From Sphingobium terrigena (GTDB lineage Bacteria; Pseudomonadota; Alphaproteobacteria; Sphingomonadales; Sphingomonadaceae), in NCBI RefSeq assembly GCF_003591655.1, contig NZ_QVRA01000003.1, positions 125,139 to 189,138 of the forward strand: 64,000 bases of DNA, read 5' to 3'. The notes below the pieces were generated by a model. The model saw only the letters and a program-made list of their open reading frames with translations, was not told where the DNA came from and ran no database searches. Of the stretch, positions 40,876 through 50,687 are shown one piece after another. How positions within the stretch are numbered: the first letter of the stretch is position 1; every line of letters begins with the position of its first letter. The position numbers and the translations under genes were made by a program.

Positions 40876-41450
40876 TATGATGCTTTCAATACAGCAGCGA
40901 GTGCAGCTAAAAAAGTTGCCAATTGAACAATGTTGGCAAAAGCAGGATCACGGATCAAACCAATGATCCCGGATTTAGGCACATCTGGAACGTCAATGAG
41001 AATTTTTACAGATTTTATGAATCCGATTACTTGCTGTTTTTCAGAATTTGATAAAATTGATTCCGACAAATCTTCAATTTCGCTAAGAATTTTTTGTATT
41101 TCCGCGACCTGTTCGATCGAAATTTCTCTTACTCTCTGATCATCGCCATCACCGGAAAAAATATCTGAAATTTCATGAGCGCCTTTTTCATTGATATGAA
41201 AATATTCCGTTTCGTCACGAATAGTGGTGTCAAGATATCCAAAATCTGCCAAGCGACGAAGCGTACGCCTTGTGACTAAACTGTCAGACTTTAAATGGGC
41301 TCGTAAGCGTCCGCTTGTTATCCAGCCCGTCGAACGAAGATCATCAAAATACCCATAATCGTGGATATCATCATAGCTTGCTTCTACAATACCTCGAAGC
41401 GTTCGTAGCTCCCAAGCATTGAGTTTGGCGTGGACGAGTTCATCCGCCAT
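40875..41450 (-). CDS. Unknown lower-GC protein inside the carAB operon
   Basis: 191 residues from ATG 41450-41448, which overlaps the RraB-like stop (TGATG); its own TAA overlaps the carB ATG. The N-terminal ~90 residues look like a winged-helix fold ([40 protein letters not shown]). The middle is acidic and helical ([19 protein letters not shown]). The end is hydrophobic ([20 protein letters not shown]) and could be a C-terminal membrane anchor. Base composition and codon use are markedly more AT-rich than carA or carB, suggesting acquisition. No family recognised. Confidence 0.75.
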   Translation of the reverse strand: MADELVHAKLNAWELRTLRGIVEASYDDIHDYGYFDDLRSTGWITSGRLRAHLKSDSLVTRRTLRRLADFGYLDTTIRDETEYFHINEKGAHEISDIFSGDGDDQRVREISIEQVAEIQKILSEIEDLSESILSNSEKQQVIGFIKSVKILIDVPDVPKSGIIGLIRDPAFANIVQLATFLAALAAVLKAS

Positions 41451-41818
41451 CAATGCACCGCCCCCGTCCGAGCCTCGCACCCCCAGCCGTCATATTCGAC
41501 GCCACAGAGTATCTCGATCTGGAGGCACTTCTTCGTCAGCGCGCGGATCGACGCCTCATCTACCGCCTGTTCGCATTCCAGGAAGAGGAACAGGTCGCCA
41601 TCCTCATCCTCTTCGCGATCGAGTTCGACCATGCCGAACTGGCTGGCGATTTCCAGGACGCGGTCGAAATCCTTGTCGTTGCCCTTGAAGCTGACATCCA
41701 CGGCGCGCGGGATCATCGCCTTGTCGCCATTGGCGGCGAGGTTGGCGAGGACTTCGCGGTCCGCTTCCCATTCGGCGGCCAGGCGCGCTTCATCGACGGG
41801 GGGCAGCTTGATGCTCAT
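41450..41818 (-). CDS. Ribonuclease E inhibitor RraB-like protein
   Basis: 122 residues, acidic. ADREVLANLAANGDKAMIPR then VDVSFKGNDKDFDRVLEIAS and a central acidic EEDEDGDLFLFLECEQ follow the RraB (DUF695-related) pattern. RraB binds RNase E and adjusts mRNA decay in E. coli; here the role is inferred from similarity. The start overlaps carA and its stop overlaps the next gene, so it is translated as part of the car transcript. Confidence 0.7.
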   Translation of the reverse strand: MSIKLPPVDEARLAAEWEADREVLANLAANGDKAMIPRAVDVSFKGNDKDFDRVLEIASQFGMVELDREEDEDGDLFLFLECEQAVDEASIRALTKKCLQIEILCGVEYDGWGCEARTGAVH

Positions 41819-43077
41819 GCCGCCACCGCTTTTTTGAGGCCATCGACGAAGCGCTGGAACAGGTAGAAGCTGTCCTGCGGGCCGGGCGAGGCTTCGGGGT
41901 GATACTGGACCGAGAAGGCGTTTTTGTCAGTGAGCGCAATGCCGCAATTGCTGCCGTCGAACAGCGAAATGTGCGTCGAACGCACATTGGCGGGGAGCGT
42001 GGCGGCATCGACCGCAAAGCCATGGTTCATGCTGGTAATCTCGACCAGCCCGTCCTCCAGCCGCTTGACCGGATGGTTCGCGCCACGATGGCCCTGATGC
42101 ATCTTGATCGTCTTGGCACCCACGGCAAGGCCGAGCAACTGGTGGCCAAGGCAGATGCCGAACACGGGAATGTCCGCGTCCAGCACCTGCCGGATCACCG
42201 GCACGGCGTATGCGCCGGTCGCGGCTGGATCGCCCGGACCGTTGGAAAGGAACACGCCATCGGGGCCAAGCGCCGACACCTGATCGAAGGTCGCGGTGGC
42301 GGGCAGCACGGTGACGCGCGCGCCGGCCTTTACGAGGTTGCGGAAGATATTGTTCTTCGCGCCATAGTCGATGGCAACGACATGGGGGCGGCTATCATCC
42401 CCCTCCCGCTTGCGGGAGGGGTTAGGGGAGGGCATGTCCGGGGTGTCGGCTGTAACAGCCCCTCCCCCGACCCCTCCCGCAAGCGGGAGGGGAGAAGAAT
42501 AGCCCACGCCCAGCGTCCATGGTCCGCCTTCCCACAACCGGCTGTCCTTGCCCGTCACTTCGATGGCGAGGTCCATGCCCTCCAAGCCCGGCCAGGCGGC
42601 AGCCCTGGCGGCCAGCGCGGCGAGATCGAACGCGCCATCGGGATCATGGGCGATGACGATATTGGGCGCGCCCTTTTCGCGGATCATGCGGGTCAGCGCA
42701 CGGGTATCGACGCCCGACAGGCCGATGCGGCCATGATCGCGCATCCAGTCGTCAAATGGCTGGACGTTGCGGAAATTGCTCGGCTCGGTCACGTCCTGCC
42801 GCACGACGCAGCCCAGCGCGAAGGGCGTGTCCGCCTCGACATCGTCGGCATTGGTGCCGACATTACCGATATGAGGGAAGGTGAAGGTCACGACCTGGCC
42901 CGCATAGCTGGGGTCGGTCATGATTTCCTGATAGCCGGTAATGGCGGTGTTGAAGCAAAGCTCGCCCACCGCTTCGCCCACAGCGCCGAAACCACGGCCG
43001 AACACGACGGAACCATCGGCGAAAACCAATACCCCTGTCGCTCCTTTGGGCACAATGAGGGTCTTGGCGTCAGCCAT
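41815..43077 (-). CDS. carA: Carbamoyl-phosphate synthase small subunit, with an inserted repeat-encoded segment
   Basis: 420 residues from ATG 43077-43075 (AAGGACC upstream). A glutamine amidotransferase providing ammonia to CarB. N-terminal domain: ELCFNTAITGYQEIMTDPSY. Class I GATase domain: VFGICLGHQLLGLA with the nucleophile Cys, and QYHPEASPGPQDSF with His and Glu. Just before the GATase domain (HVVAIDYGAKNN), 31 residues beginning SPLPLAGGVGGG and ending PSPNPSRKREG are encoded by a 93-bp palindromic element (42400-42492). This explains the extra length over typical CarA (~380). Start of the carA-rraB-orf-carB operon. Confidence 0.97.
   Translation of the reverse strand: MADAKTLIVPKGATGVLVFADGSVVFGRGFGAVGEAVGELCFNTAITGYQEIMTDPSYAGQVVTFTFPHIGNVGTNADDVEADTPFALGCVVRQDVTEPSNFRNVQPFDDWMRDHGRIGLSGVDTRALTRMIREKGAPNIVIAHDPDGAFDLAALAARAAAWPGLEGMDLAIEVTGKDSRLWEGGPWTLGVGYSSPLPLAGGVGGGAVTADTPDMPSPNPSRKREGDDSRPHVVAIDYGAKNNIFRNLVKAGARVTVLPATATFDQVSALGPDGVFLSNGPGDPAATGAYAVPVIRQVLDADIPVFGICLGHQLLGLAVGAKTIKMHQGHRGANHPVKRLEDGLVEITSMNHGFAVDAATLPANVRSTHISLFDGSNCGIALTDKNAFSVQYHPEASPGPQDSFYLFQRFVDGLKKAVAA
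42400..42492. mobile_element. 93-bp palindromic element inserted in frame in carA (family B, miniature copy)
   Basis: The terminal hairpins are CCCCTCCCGC-TT-GCGGGAGGGG (42400-42421) and its counterpart with AA in the loop (42471-42492). Next to the left hairpin is TTAGGGGAGGGCATGT, which matches the left end of the DUF559 element at 43709 in 37 of 38 bases overall. The length is exactly 31 codons with no stop in the carA frame. No target duplication is evident. Confidence 0.8.
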
Positions 43078-43234
43078 GGTCGGGTGGTCCTTTTTTGCTT
43101 TTGCGGGGTCCCGTCTGGTGCGGGTTAAACGGCCGGTCACCTATGCCTGTGCGGCGTCGCGGTCAACGCCTGTTAAAAATCTCTTTTGGCACTATATCTG
43201 CTCCTTTCCGAATAACGACAGGATTCGCTTCGCC

Positions 43235-43687
43235 ATGATTCGCGATACCATCAAGAGCGCCCAGATCACAGCCATGAAGGCGGGCGACAAGGACCGTCTG
43301 GCCGCCGTGCGCCTGATCATGGCCAAGCTGAAGGACCGCGACATCGAACTGCGCGTGGCCAGCAATGTGCCGGACGACGATGTGGTGGTGGTCGAAGTGC
43401 TGCAAAAGATGGTCAAGCAGCGCCGCGAATCGATCGACATGTTCAAGAGCGGCGGGCGCGACGAACTGGCCGCCAAGGAACAGAGCGAGCTGGAAGTGAT
43501 CGAAAGCTTCCTGCCGCAACAGCTGAGCGAGGACGAGACGAAGGCAGCGATCGAAGGGATCAAGGCCGAGGTCGGCGCAGCGAGCGTCAAGGATATGGGC
43601 AAGGTGATGGCGGTGCTGAAGGAACGGCACGGCCAGGTGATCGACATGAGCAAGGCCAGCGCACTGGTGAAGGCGGCGCTTAGCTGA
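43235..43687 (+). CDS. GatB/YqeY domain protein
   Basis: 150 residues, typical of stand-alone YqeY. All-helical (MIRDTIKSAQITAMKAGDKD, RLAAVRLIMAKLKDRDIELR) with the C-terminal tRNA-binding-like three-helix part (EVIESFLPQQLSEDETKAAI, DMGKVMAVLKERHGQVIDMS) homologous to the tail of GatB. Function not firmly known. Divergent from carA and upstream of dnaG-rpoD, a conserved alphaproteobacterial order, here split from dnaG by the DUF559 element. Confidence 0.92.
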   Translation: MIRDTIKSAQITAMKAGDKDRLAAVRLIMAKLKDRDIELRVASNVPDDDVVVVEVLQKMVKQRRESIDMFKSGGRDELAAKEQSELEVIESFLPQQLSEDETKAAIEGIKAEVGAASVKDMGKVMAVLKERHGQVIDMSKASALVKAALS

Positions 43688-43708
43688 ACTGAACTGGCGC
43701 TTGTGGTT

Positions 43709-43746
43709 CCCCTCCCGCTTGCGGGAGGGGTCAGGGGAGGGCATGT
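43709..43746 (+). repeat. Left terminal inverted repeat of the DUF559 element
   Basis: The hairpin CCCCTCCCGC-TT-GCGGGAGGGG (43709-43730) is followed by TCAGGGGAGGGCATGT. Its inverted counterpart is at 44093-44130. Confidence 0.85.
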
Positions 43747-43755
43747 TTGACCCCA

Positions 43756-44145
43756 ATGGACAAAGGCTATGCCCGCCCCACCGCAAGAGCGCGCGCCCTG
43801 CGCAACAATGCGACGGACGCCGAGCGCGTGCTGTGGCAGGCGATCAGCGCGCGCAAACTGTCCGGCATCCGGTTCAACCGCCAGGTGCCTGTCGGCCCTT
43901 TCATCTGCGACTTCGTGGCGCGATCCATAGGTCTGGTGATTGAGGTTGATGGCGGCCAGCATGATGATGCCGTCGATGCGGAACGGACGCGCTATATCGA
44001 AGCACAGGGATTTCGCGTGATCCGTTTCTGGAACAATGATGTGTTGGGCAATTTGGACGGGGTGATCGAGGACATTATGCGCGTCGTGGCGGACATGCCC
44101 TCCCCTGACCCCTCCCGCAGGCGGGAGGGGAGTTCATGTCGCTAA
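43756..44145 (+). CDS. DUF559 endonuclease-like protein within inverted repeats
   Basis: 129 residues from ATG 43756 (TTG 43747 possible). The DUF559 (Vsr/restriction endonuclease-like) core is clear: ARALRNNATDAERVLWQAIS, FNRQVPVGPFICDFVARSIG with an acidic metal residue, VIEVDGGQHDDA with the E-D-Q-H active-site set, and GFRVIRFWNNDVL. The last ~17 residues (PSPDPSRRREG...) are encoded by the right terminal repeat, and the stop overlaps dnaG by 10 bp. Bounded by inverted copies of the repeat also found in carA. The family's role is unknown; a nuclease acting on its own palindromic ends is a hypothesis. Confidence 0.88.
   Translation: MDKGYARPTARARALRNNATDAERVLWQAISARKLSGIRFNRQVPVGPFICDFVARSIGLVIEVDGGQHDDAVDAERTRYIEAQGFRVIRFWNNDVLGNLDGVIEDIMRVVADMPSPDPSRRREGSSCR
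44093..44130 (-). repeat. Right terminal inverted repeat of the DUF559 element
   Basis: ACATGCCCTCCCCTGA followed by the hairpin CCCCTCCCGC-AG-GCGGGAGGGG (44109-44130) is the reverse complement of the left end with one change in the hairpin loop. Its GGAGGGG lies 5-9 nt before the dnaG ATG and appears to act as the dnaG ribosome site. Confidence 0.85.
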
Positions 44146-46010
44146 CCCCCGCCTTTCTCGACGAATTGCGTGCGCGCACGTCGCTGTCCACGCTGATCGG
44201 GCGTACCGTGAAGGTGCAGAAGGCCGGGCGCGAGTATAAGGCGTGCTGTCCGTTCCATAACGAGAAAACCCCCAGCTTCACGATCAACGACGAGAAGGGC
44301 TTTTACCACTGCTTCGGCTGCGGGGCGCATGGCGATGCGATCCGGTGGATGACCGATCAGCGCGGCCTGCCCTTCATGGAGGCGGTCAAGGAGCTGGCGC
44401 AGGCGGCGGGGATGGATGTCCCCGCGCCCGATCCGCGCGCGGCGCAGCGGGCGGAGGCGGCCAAGGGGCTGCATGATGCGATGGCGGCGGCGCAGGGCTT
44501 TTTCGAGGAGCAACTGGGCGGGATCGAGGGCGCGGAAGCGCGGGCTTATCTGGGCAAGCGCGGGATCAGCGATGCGACGCGGCGGGTGTTCGGTTTTGGC
44601 TATTCGCCCGATGGACGCGGGCGCCTGAAAACCGCGCTCAAGGAATTTGGCGAGCCGATGCTGGTTGAGGCGGGTCTCCTCATAAACCCGGACGGCGAAC
44701 GCGACACCTATGACCGTTTCCGTGGTCGGCTGATGCTACCGATCCGGGACATTCGCGGGCGGGTGATTGCTTTTGGCGGGCGGATTTTGGGCGCGGGGGA
44801 ACCGAAATATCTCAATTCCCCCGACACGCCTTTGTTCGACAAGGGGCGTACCCTCTACAATATCGACCGCGCCTCCCCCGCCAGCCGCAACACCGGCCGG
44901 GTGATCGTGGTCGAAGGCTATATGGACGTGATCGCGCTGGCGCAGGCGGGCTTTGGCGATGCGGTCGCGCCGCTGGGAACTGCGCTGACCGAGCATCAGA
45001 TCGAGCGATTGTGGAAGATGGTCGAAGTGCCGATCCTGTGCTTCGATGGCGATTCGGCGGGGCAGAAGGCGGCGATCCGCGCGGCGATACGCGCCCTGCC
45101 CCTGCTGCGCCCCGGTCATAGCCTGGCCTTTGCGACGCTGCCGGCGGGCAAAGACCCCGACGACCTGATCCGCGCCGAAGGGCCAGCGGCGATGGACGCG
45201 GTGCTGGCCGCCGCGCAGCCGCTGGTCGACCGGCTGTGGAGCCATGAACAGGGTGCCGCGCCGCTCGACACGCCGGAGCAGAAAGCGGCGCTCAAGCAAA
45301 GGCTGGCCGCGATTACCGAGGCGATTGGCCATCCCGACGTGCGCGCTCATTATGCCCACGCGTTCCGTGAACGCTATGACGCGCTGTTTTTCGCCCGTCC
45401 TGCCTTCAATAGTGCGCCCCGTGGGCAAGGCACCCGCAATGCCGGGCGGTGGCAGCGCGACAAGAAGGGCAATTGGAAGCCACCTATCGGTCCACCCTTA
45501 CAAGAGGCGCGCGCCATCGGCGCGACGGGGATGGAACAACGCTTGCTCCGCGCGATTCTGGCCAGTTTGCTGCGCCATCCCGACCAGATTGTCCGCCATC
45601 GCGAGACGCTGGCGAGCCTGCATGTGGCCGATCGGGCGCTGGGTCAATTGCTCGCCGCGATGATTGCTGCTTCCTTTCGCAAAGAAACAGTTGAAACCGA
45701 TGGCCTCCTTACCATATTGGGGCCAGGTGAAGTGTATAATATGGCGAAGGGGATGCTTCGGGCCGACACGTTCACATTCACCCCCCACAGGATGACAACC
45801 GACGCCGATCGCGTGACCCGCGATCTGGAAGAGGCCATTGGGGTGATGGCGCAGGGACCGGAGCTGGACGCTGCGCTGGCGGAGGCGACGAGACGGGCGA
45901 GGGATGACCTCAACGAGGAAAGCTATGCCGAGCAGCAACGGGTCCATCGACTGAAAATGGACCATGAAAGCCGCCTGGCGGAACTGGCGCAGTCCGACGA
46001 CATTGAATGA
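44136..46010 (+). CDS. dnaG: DNA primase
   Basis: 624 residues, normal length. It makes RNA primers at the replication fork. The N-terminal CHC2 zinc ribbon is visible (CCPFHNEKTPSFTIND, then YHCFGCGAHGD). The RNA polymerase/TOPRIM core includes VIVVEGYMDVIALAQAGF and LCFDGDSAGQKAAIRA. The C-terminal helicase-binding domain follows a variable linker at ~430-470. ATG 44136 lies inside the end of the DUF559 frame and takes its ribosome site from the DUF559 element's right repeat. Confidence 0.97.
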   Translation: MSLTPAFLDELRARTSLSTLIGRTVKVQKAGREYKACCPFHNEKTPSFTINDEKGFYHCFGCGAHGDAIRWMTDQRGLPFMEAVKELAQAAGMDVPAPDPRAAQRAEAAKGLHDAMAAAQGFFEEQLGGIEGAEARAYLGKRGISDATRRVFGFGYSPDGRGRLKTALKEFGEPMLVEAGLLINPDGERDTYDRFRGRLMLPIRDIRGRVIAFGGRILGAGEPKYLNSPDTPLFDKGRTLYNIDRASPASRNTGRVIVVEGYMDVIALAQAGFGDAVAPLGTALTEHQIERLWKMVEVPILCFDGDSAGQKAAIRAAIRALPLLRPGHSLAFATLPAGKDPDDLIRAEGPAAMDAVLAAAQPLVDRLWSHEQGAAPLDTPEQKAALKQRLAAITEAIGHPDVRAHYAHAFRERYDALFFARPAFNSAPRGQGTRNAGRWQRDKKGNWKPPIGPPLQEARAIGATGMEQRLLRAILASLLRHPDQIVRHRETLASLHVADRALGQLLAAMIAASFRKETVETDGLLTILGPGEVYNMAKGMLRADTFTFTPHRMTTDADRVTRDLEEAIGVMAQGPELDAALAEATRRARDDLNEESYAEQQRVHRLKMDHESRLAELAQSDDIE

Positions 46011-46015
46011 GATGG

Positions 46016-46034
46016 TCGTTCCGATATGGAACGA
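46016..46034. other. Inverted repeat between dnaG and rpoD
   Basis: TCGTTCC (46016-46022) and GGAACGA (46028-46034) are perfectly complementary with a GATAT loop. No T-run follows. It could be a processing or pausing site in the dnaG-rpoD transcript. Confidence 0.45.
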
Positions 46035-46087
46035 GGGATTTATATGATCGCTCCCGCAAGAGGGGGCGGCGGAGTTAAGGCGAATAG

Positions 46088-48142
<2,055 letters not shown>

Positions 48143-48165
48143 GCTGCTGTTTGTCGGAGAGTATC

Positions 48166-48196
48166 AAAGGGCGGTCTGGTTGGGCCGCCCTTTTTT
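48166..48196 (+). terminator. Rho-independent terminator of rpoD
   Basis: The stem AAAGGGCGG (48166-48174) / CCGCCCTTT (48185-48193) ends in a run of six T (48191-48196), 24 bp after the rpoD stop. Confidence 0.9.
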
Positions 48197-48298
48197 ATGG
48201 CGATCATGTCGTTTGCCAACCCAATATTGGCGTGTTGAACAACGCGCATCCCTCGTTGGCAGAGGATCGTTGCAAAATGCGGATAGCGCACAAATTAT

Positions 48299-48388
48299 CG
48301 TCATTCCCGCGCAGGCGGGAATCCATCTCCCAACTTATCATCTTGATTTTAGGTCCGGAGATGGATCCCCGCCTGCGCGGGGATGACG
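48299..48388. repeat. Palindromic repeat, family C copy 2
   Basis: CGTCATTCCCGCGCAGGCGG (48299 onward) and its inverted partner ending GGGGATGACG (48388) flank CTCC...GGAG inner arms. Apart from this and the rpoD terminator, the 48197-48569 gap contains nothing recognised. Confidence 0.8.
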
Positions 48389-48569
48389 TGAAAATGGGTA
48401 GGTCATGAGTTTCGCAATGATGCCCTCTAACAGGTGAGGAGTTTCGGCGCTGGGCTTGCAAAGATCATGATCGCCCTTTTTTCTCGTCCGTAAACCGCTC
48501 CTTTACCCCGTTACCCTAGCTTGACCGTCAAATCCCCGCTGGCGGACCGGGGCTGACAGGGAATGGCAT

Positions 48570-49250
48570 ATGAGCGAAGCGGCACCACGCTATCAATTTG
48601 GCGACATATCGCGGATATTGGAGGCGCTGGTCGCTGCCGATGGCACGGCGGCCCATGCCTATGCCAACCGGGCCGGTGCCAGCGTGGCGCGCGATTCGCT
48701 GCTCTCGCTGGGCGACCTTGCCGATGGCGCTTATTATCTTTGCCTGCTTCATGGCCGCCATCCCGGCGTGATTGATCATGCCGCGACGCGATCGGCCGAC
48801 AATGCCGCCCGTGCCTGGCTGATCGAGGCCGCCGATTCCTTTGCCACCGAACGTGCCTATCTGACCCAGGTTTCCGTCGCCGTCGGCCCTGCCCCCAGCA
48901 CGGCGGGCCAGGCCGATTGCGAAACCACCGTCGGTCAGCAACGCCATGCGCTCGACATGCTCGCCCAGTCCGACCGGCGCGGTTGCGCCATGGGCGCGGC
49001 GATGGCGCTGGTGCTGGACTGGCGCGCGGTGCGCCATATCCTGGACATGGCGGCGATCCGCGCGGGGCTGGAGCCGCATCGCTGCACCCTGCCCGACCGC
49101 GCCGCCACGCTGGAGGTCGCGCGTGCGATCGGCGGCGATGATGTGGTGGACCGGGCGATCCAGTTTGGCGCGCGCCAGTTGCTGAACCAGCATCGCGGCC
49201 TGTGGGATCTGCTCGCCGCCCGCGCCGACGTGCGCGCACGCCAGCTCTGA
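48570..49250 (+). CDS. Unknown cytoplasmic helical protein
   Basis: 226 residues, Ala-rich and predicted helical. No signal peptide or membrane helix. Features include LSLGDLADGAYYLCLLHGRH near residues 46-65, SFATERAYLTQVSVAVGPAP in the middle, and TTVGQQRHALDMLAQSDRRG, GAAMALVLDWRAVRHILDMA after it. It may belong to a sphingomonad-specific DUF (I believe DUF6975), but that recollection is not secure. The repeated His/Glu spacing could suit a ferritin-like helical bundle. Upstream of the MoxR ATPase, 85 bp away. Confidence 0.7.
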   Translation: MSEAAPRYQFGDISRILEALVAADGTAAHAYANRAGASVARDSLLSLGDLADGAYYLCLLHGRHPGVIDHAATRSADNAARAWLIEAADSFATERAYLTQVSVAVGPAPSTAGQADCETTVGQQRHALDMLAQSDRRGCAMGAAMALVLDWRAVRHILDMAAIRAGLEPHRCTLPDRAATLEVARAIGGDDVVDRAIQFGARQLLNQHRGLWDLLAARADVRARQL

Positions 49251-49335
49251 TCCCTTACCGATAACGCCAGCACGGCTTGCGTCCCTGCCCCGCTTTGCCT
49301 AGTCCGAAAGCAGGACAGCAAGGCGGACCAGAAAT

Positions 49336-50181
49336 ATGCGTTTTGAAGGCACCCAGGATTATGTCGCTACCGACGACCTAAAGGTCGCGGTCAATGCCGC
49401 GGTACTGCTGCGCCGCCCGCTGCTGGTGAAGGGGGAGCCGGGGACCGGCAAGACCGTGCTGGCGCAGGAGATTGCGACCGCGCTCGGCGCGCCGCTGATC
49501 GAATGGAACGTCAAGTCCACGACCAAGGCACATCAGGGCCTGTATGAATATGACGCTGTCGCCCGGCTGCGCGATGGCCAGTTGGGCGATGAGCGCGTCC
49601 ACGACATTTCCAACTATATCCGCAAGGGCAAGCTGTGGGAGGCGTTCACCTGCCCCACCCTTCCCGTGCTGCTGATCGACGAGATCGACAAGGCCGATAT
49701 CGAATTTCCCAACGACCTGTTGCAGGAACTCGATCGCATGGCCTTCCATGTTTACGAGACGGGCGAGACGATCGCGGCGAAGGACCGGCCGATCGTCATC
49801 ATCACGTCGAACAATGAGAAGGAATTGCCCGACGCCTTCCTGCGCCGCTGCTTCTTCCACTATATCAAATTCCCCGATCGCGAGACGATGCAGGCGATTG
49901 TCGACGTGCATTTCCCTGGCATCCAGAAAATCCTGGTGTCCAAGGCGATGGATATTTTCTACGAGATACGCGATGTGCCGGGCCTGAAGAAAAAACCCAG
50001 CACCAGCGAGTTGCTCGACTGGCTCAAGCTGCTGCTGAATGAAGATATGCCGCTCGACGTCCTTCAGAATAGCGACCCGACCAAGGCGATCCCGCCGCTG
50101 CATGGCGCGCTGCTCAAAAATGAGCAGGATGTGATGATGTTCGAGCGGCTGGCCTTCATGGCGCGGCGTCAGGGGCGCTGA
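49336..50181 (+). CDS. MoxR-family AAA+ ATPase
   Basis: 281 residues. Walker A is KGEPGTGKTVLAQEIATALG (~36-50), Walker B LLIDEIDKADIEFPNDLLQE, and the sensor 1/Arg-finger region follows in IVIITSNNEKELPDAFLRRC. The N-terminus begins FEGTQDYVATDDLKVAVNAA. MoxR ATPases usually act with a vWA-domain partner encoded next door to mature or load cofactors into enzymes. Here the next gene is a GFA protein and no CoxE-like partner is present in the window. Confidence 0.93.
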   Translation: MRFEGTQDYVATDDLKVAVNAAVLLRRPLLVKGEPGTGKTVLAQEIATALGAPLIEWNVKSTTKAHQGLYEYDAVARLRDGQLGDERVHDISNYIRKGKLWEAFTCPTLPVLLIDEIDKADIEFPNDLLQELDRMAFHVYETGETIAAKDRPIVIITSNNEKELPDAFLRRCFFHYIKFPDRETMQAIVDVHFPGIQKILVSKAMDIFYEIRDVPGLKKKPSTSELLDWLKLLLNEDMPLDVLQNSDPTKAIPPLHGALLKNEQDVMMFERLAFMARRQGR

Positions 50182-50183
50182 CG

Positions 50184-50597
50184 ATGGCGCATGAAGGCGG
50201 ATGCCTGTGCGGCGCCGTCCGCATCGCGATCGACGCGGAACCGATGGCGGCGCGCCAATGCTGGTGCCGCCTGTGCCAATATCTGGGTGCGGGATCGGGC
50301 ACGGTGAATGTCTGCTTCCCCAGCGAGCATGTCACCACAAACGGTGAAGTCCGCTGGCATGACAGTATCGCTGACAGCGGCAATGCGATGAAGCGGGGCT
50401 TCTGCCCGACCTGTGGCACGCCACTATTCAGCATGGCCGAATCGCGCCCGCATCTGACCTTCATTCGTGCCGGTGCGCTCGATAATCCCGCGCTGATCGG
50501 GCCGCAGGCGGTGATCTGGACCGAAGCGGCCCCCGCCTGGGCGCATCATGATCCCGACCTGCCGCACTATCCGGCGCAAATCCCGCCTGTCGCCTGA
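50184..50597 (+). CDS. GFA (glutathione-dependent formaldehyde-activating)-family zinc protein
   Basis: 137 residues; starts 2 bp after the MoxR stop. Zinc/cysteine motifs of the GFA fold: GGCLCGAVRIAI, CWCRLCQYLGAGSG and FCPTCGTPLF, giving CxC, CxC...CxxC patterns. The family includes S-(hydroxymethyl)glutathione synthase and fungal centromere proteins; most bacterial members have no known activity. The substrate cannot be inferred. Confidence 0.9.
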   Translation: MAHEGGCLCGAVRIAIDAEPMAARQCWCRLCQYLGAGSGTVNVCFPSEHVTTNGEVRWHDSIADSGNAMKRGFCPTCGTPLFSMAESRPHLTFIRAGALDNPALIGPQAVIWTEAAPAWAHHDPDLPHYPAQIPPVA

Positions 50598-50687
50598 ATT
50601 AGGCTCTTGCGCGCACGCGCTTTGTCTGTAGCGTCTCTGTCATAGTTCAAGGCCGCGCCAAGATGGTCTGTTCTGGAGAGGGATGCC

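Noticed and set aside
39031..40926. 631-residue open frame on the plus strand opposite carB
   Set aside because: It is antisense to a clear CarB; the composition is Arg/His/Gly-rich as expected from the complementary strand of GC-rich coding DNA, with no family motif.
41453..41866. 137-residue plus-strand frame opposite the RraB-like gene
   Set aside because: The RraB-like minus-strand frame has the overlaps with carA and the next ORF and family features; the plus-strand frame is its shadow.
43709..44133. CRISPR array or ordinary IS element at the GC-rich repeats
   Set aside because: The repeats are palindromic and not regularly spaced, and there is no transposase or cas gene; the DUF559 element explains them better.
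46016..46034. Terminator between dnaG and rpoD
   Set aside because: The inverted repeat is not followed by a T-run, and dnaG and rpoD are expected to be co-transcribed.
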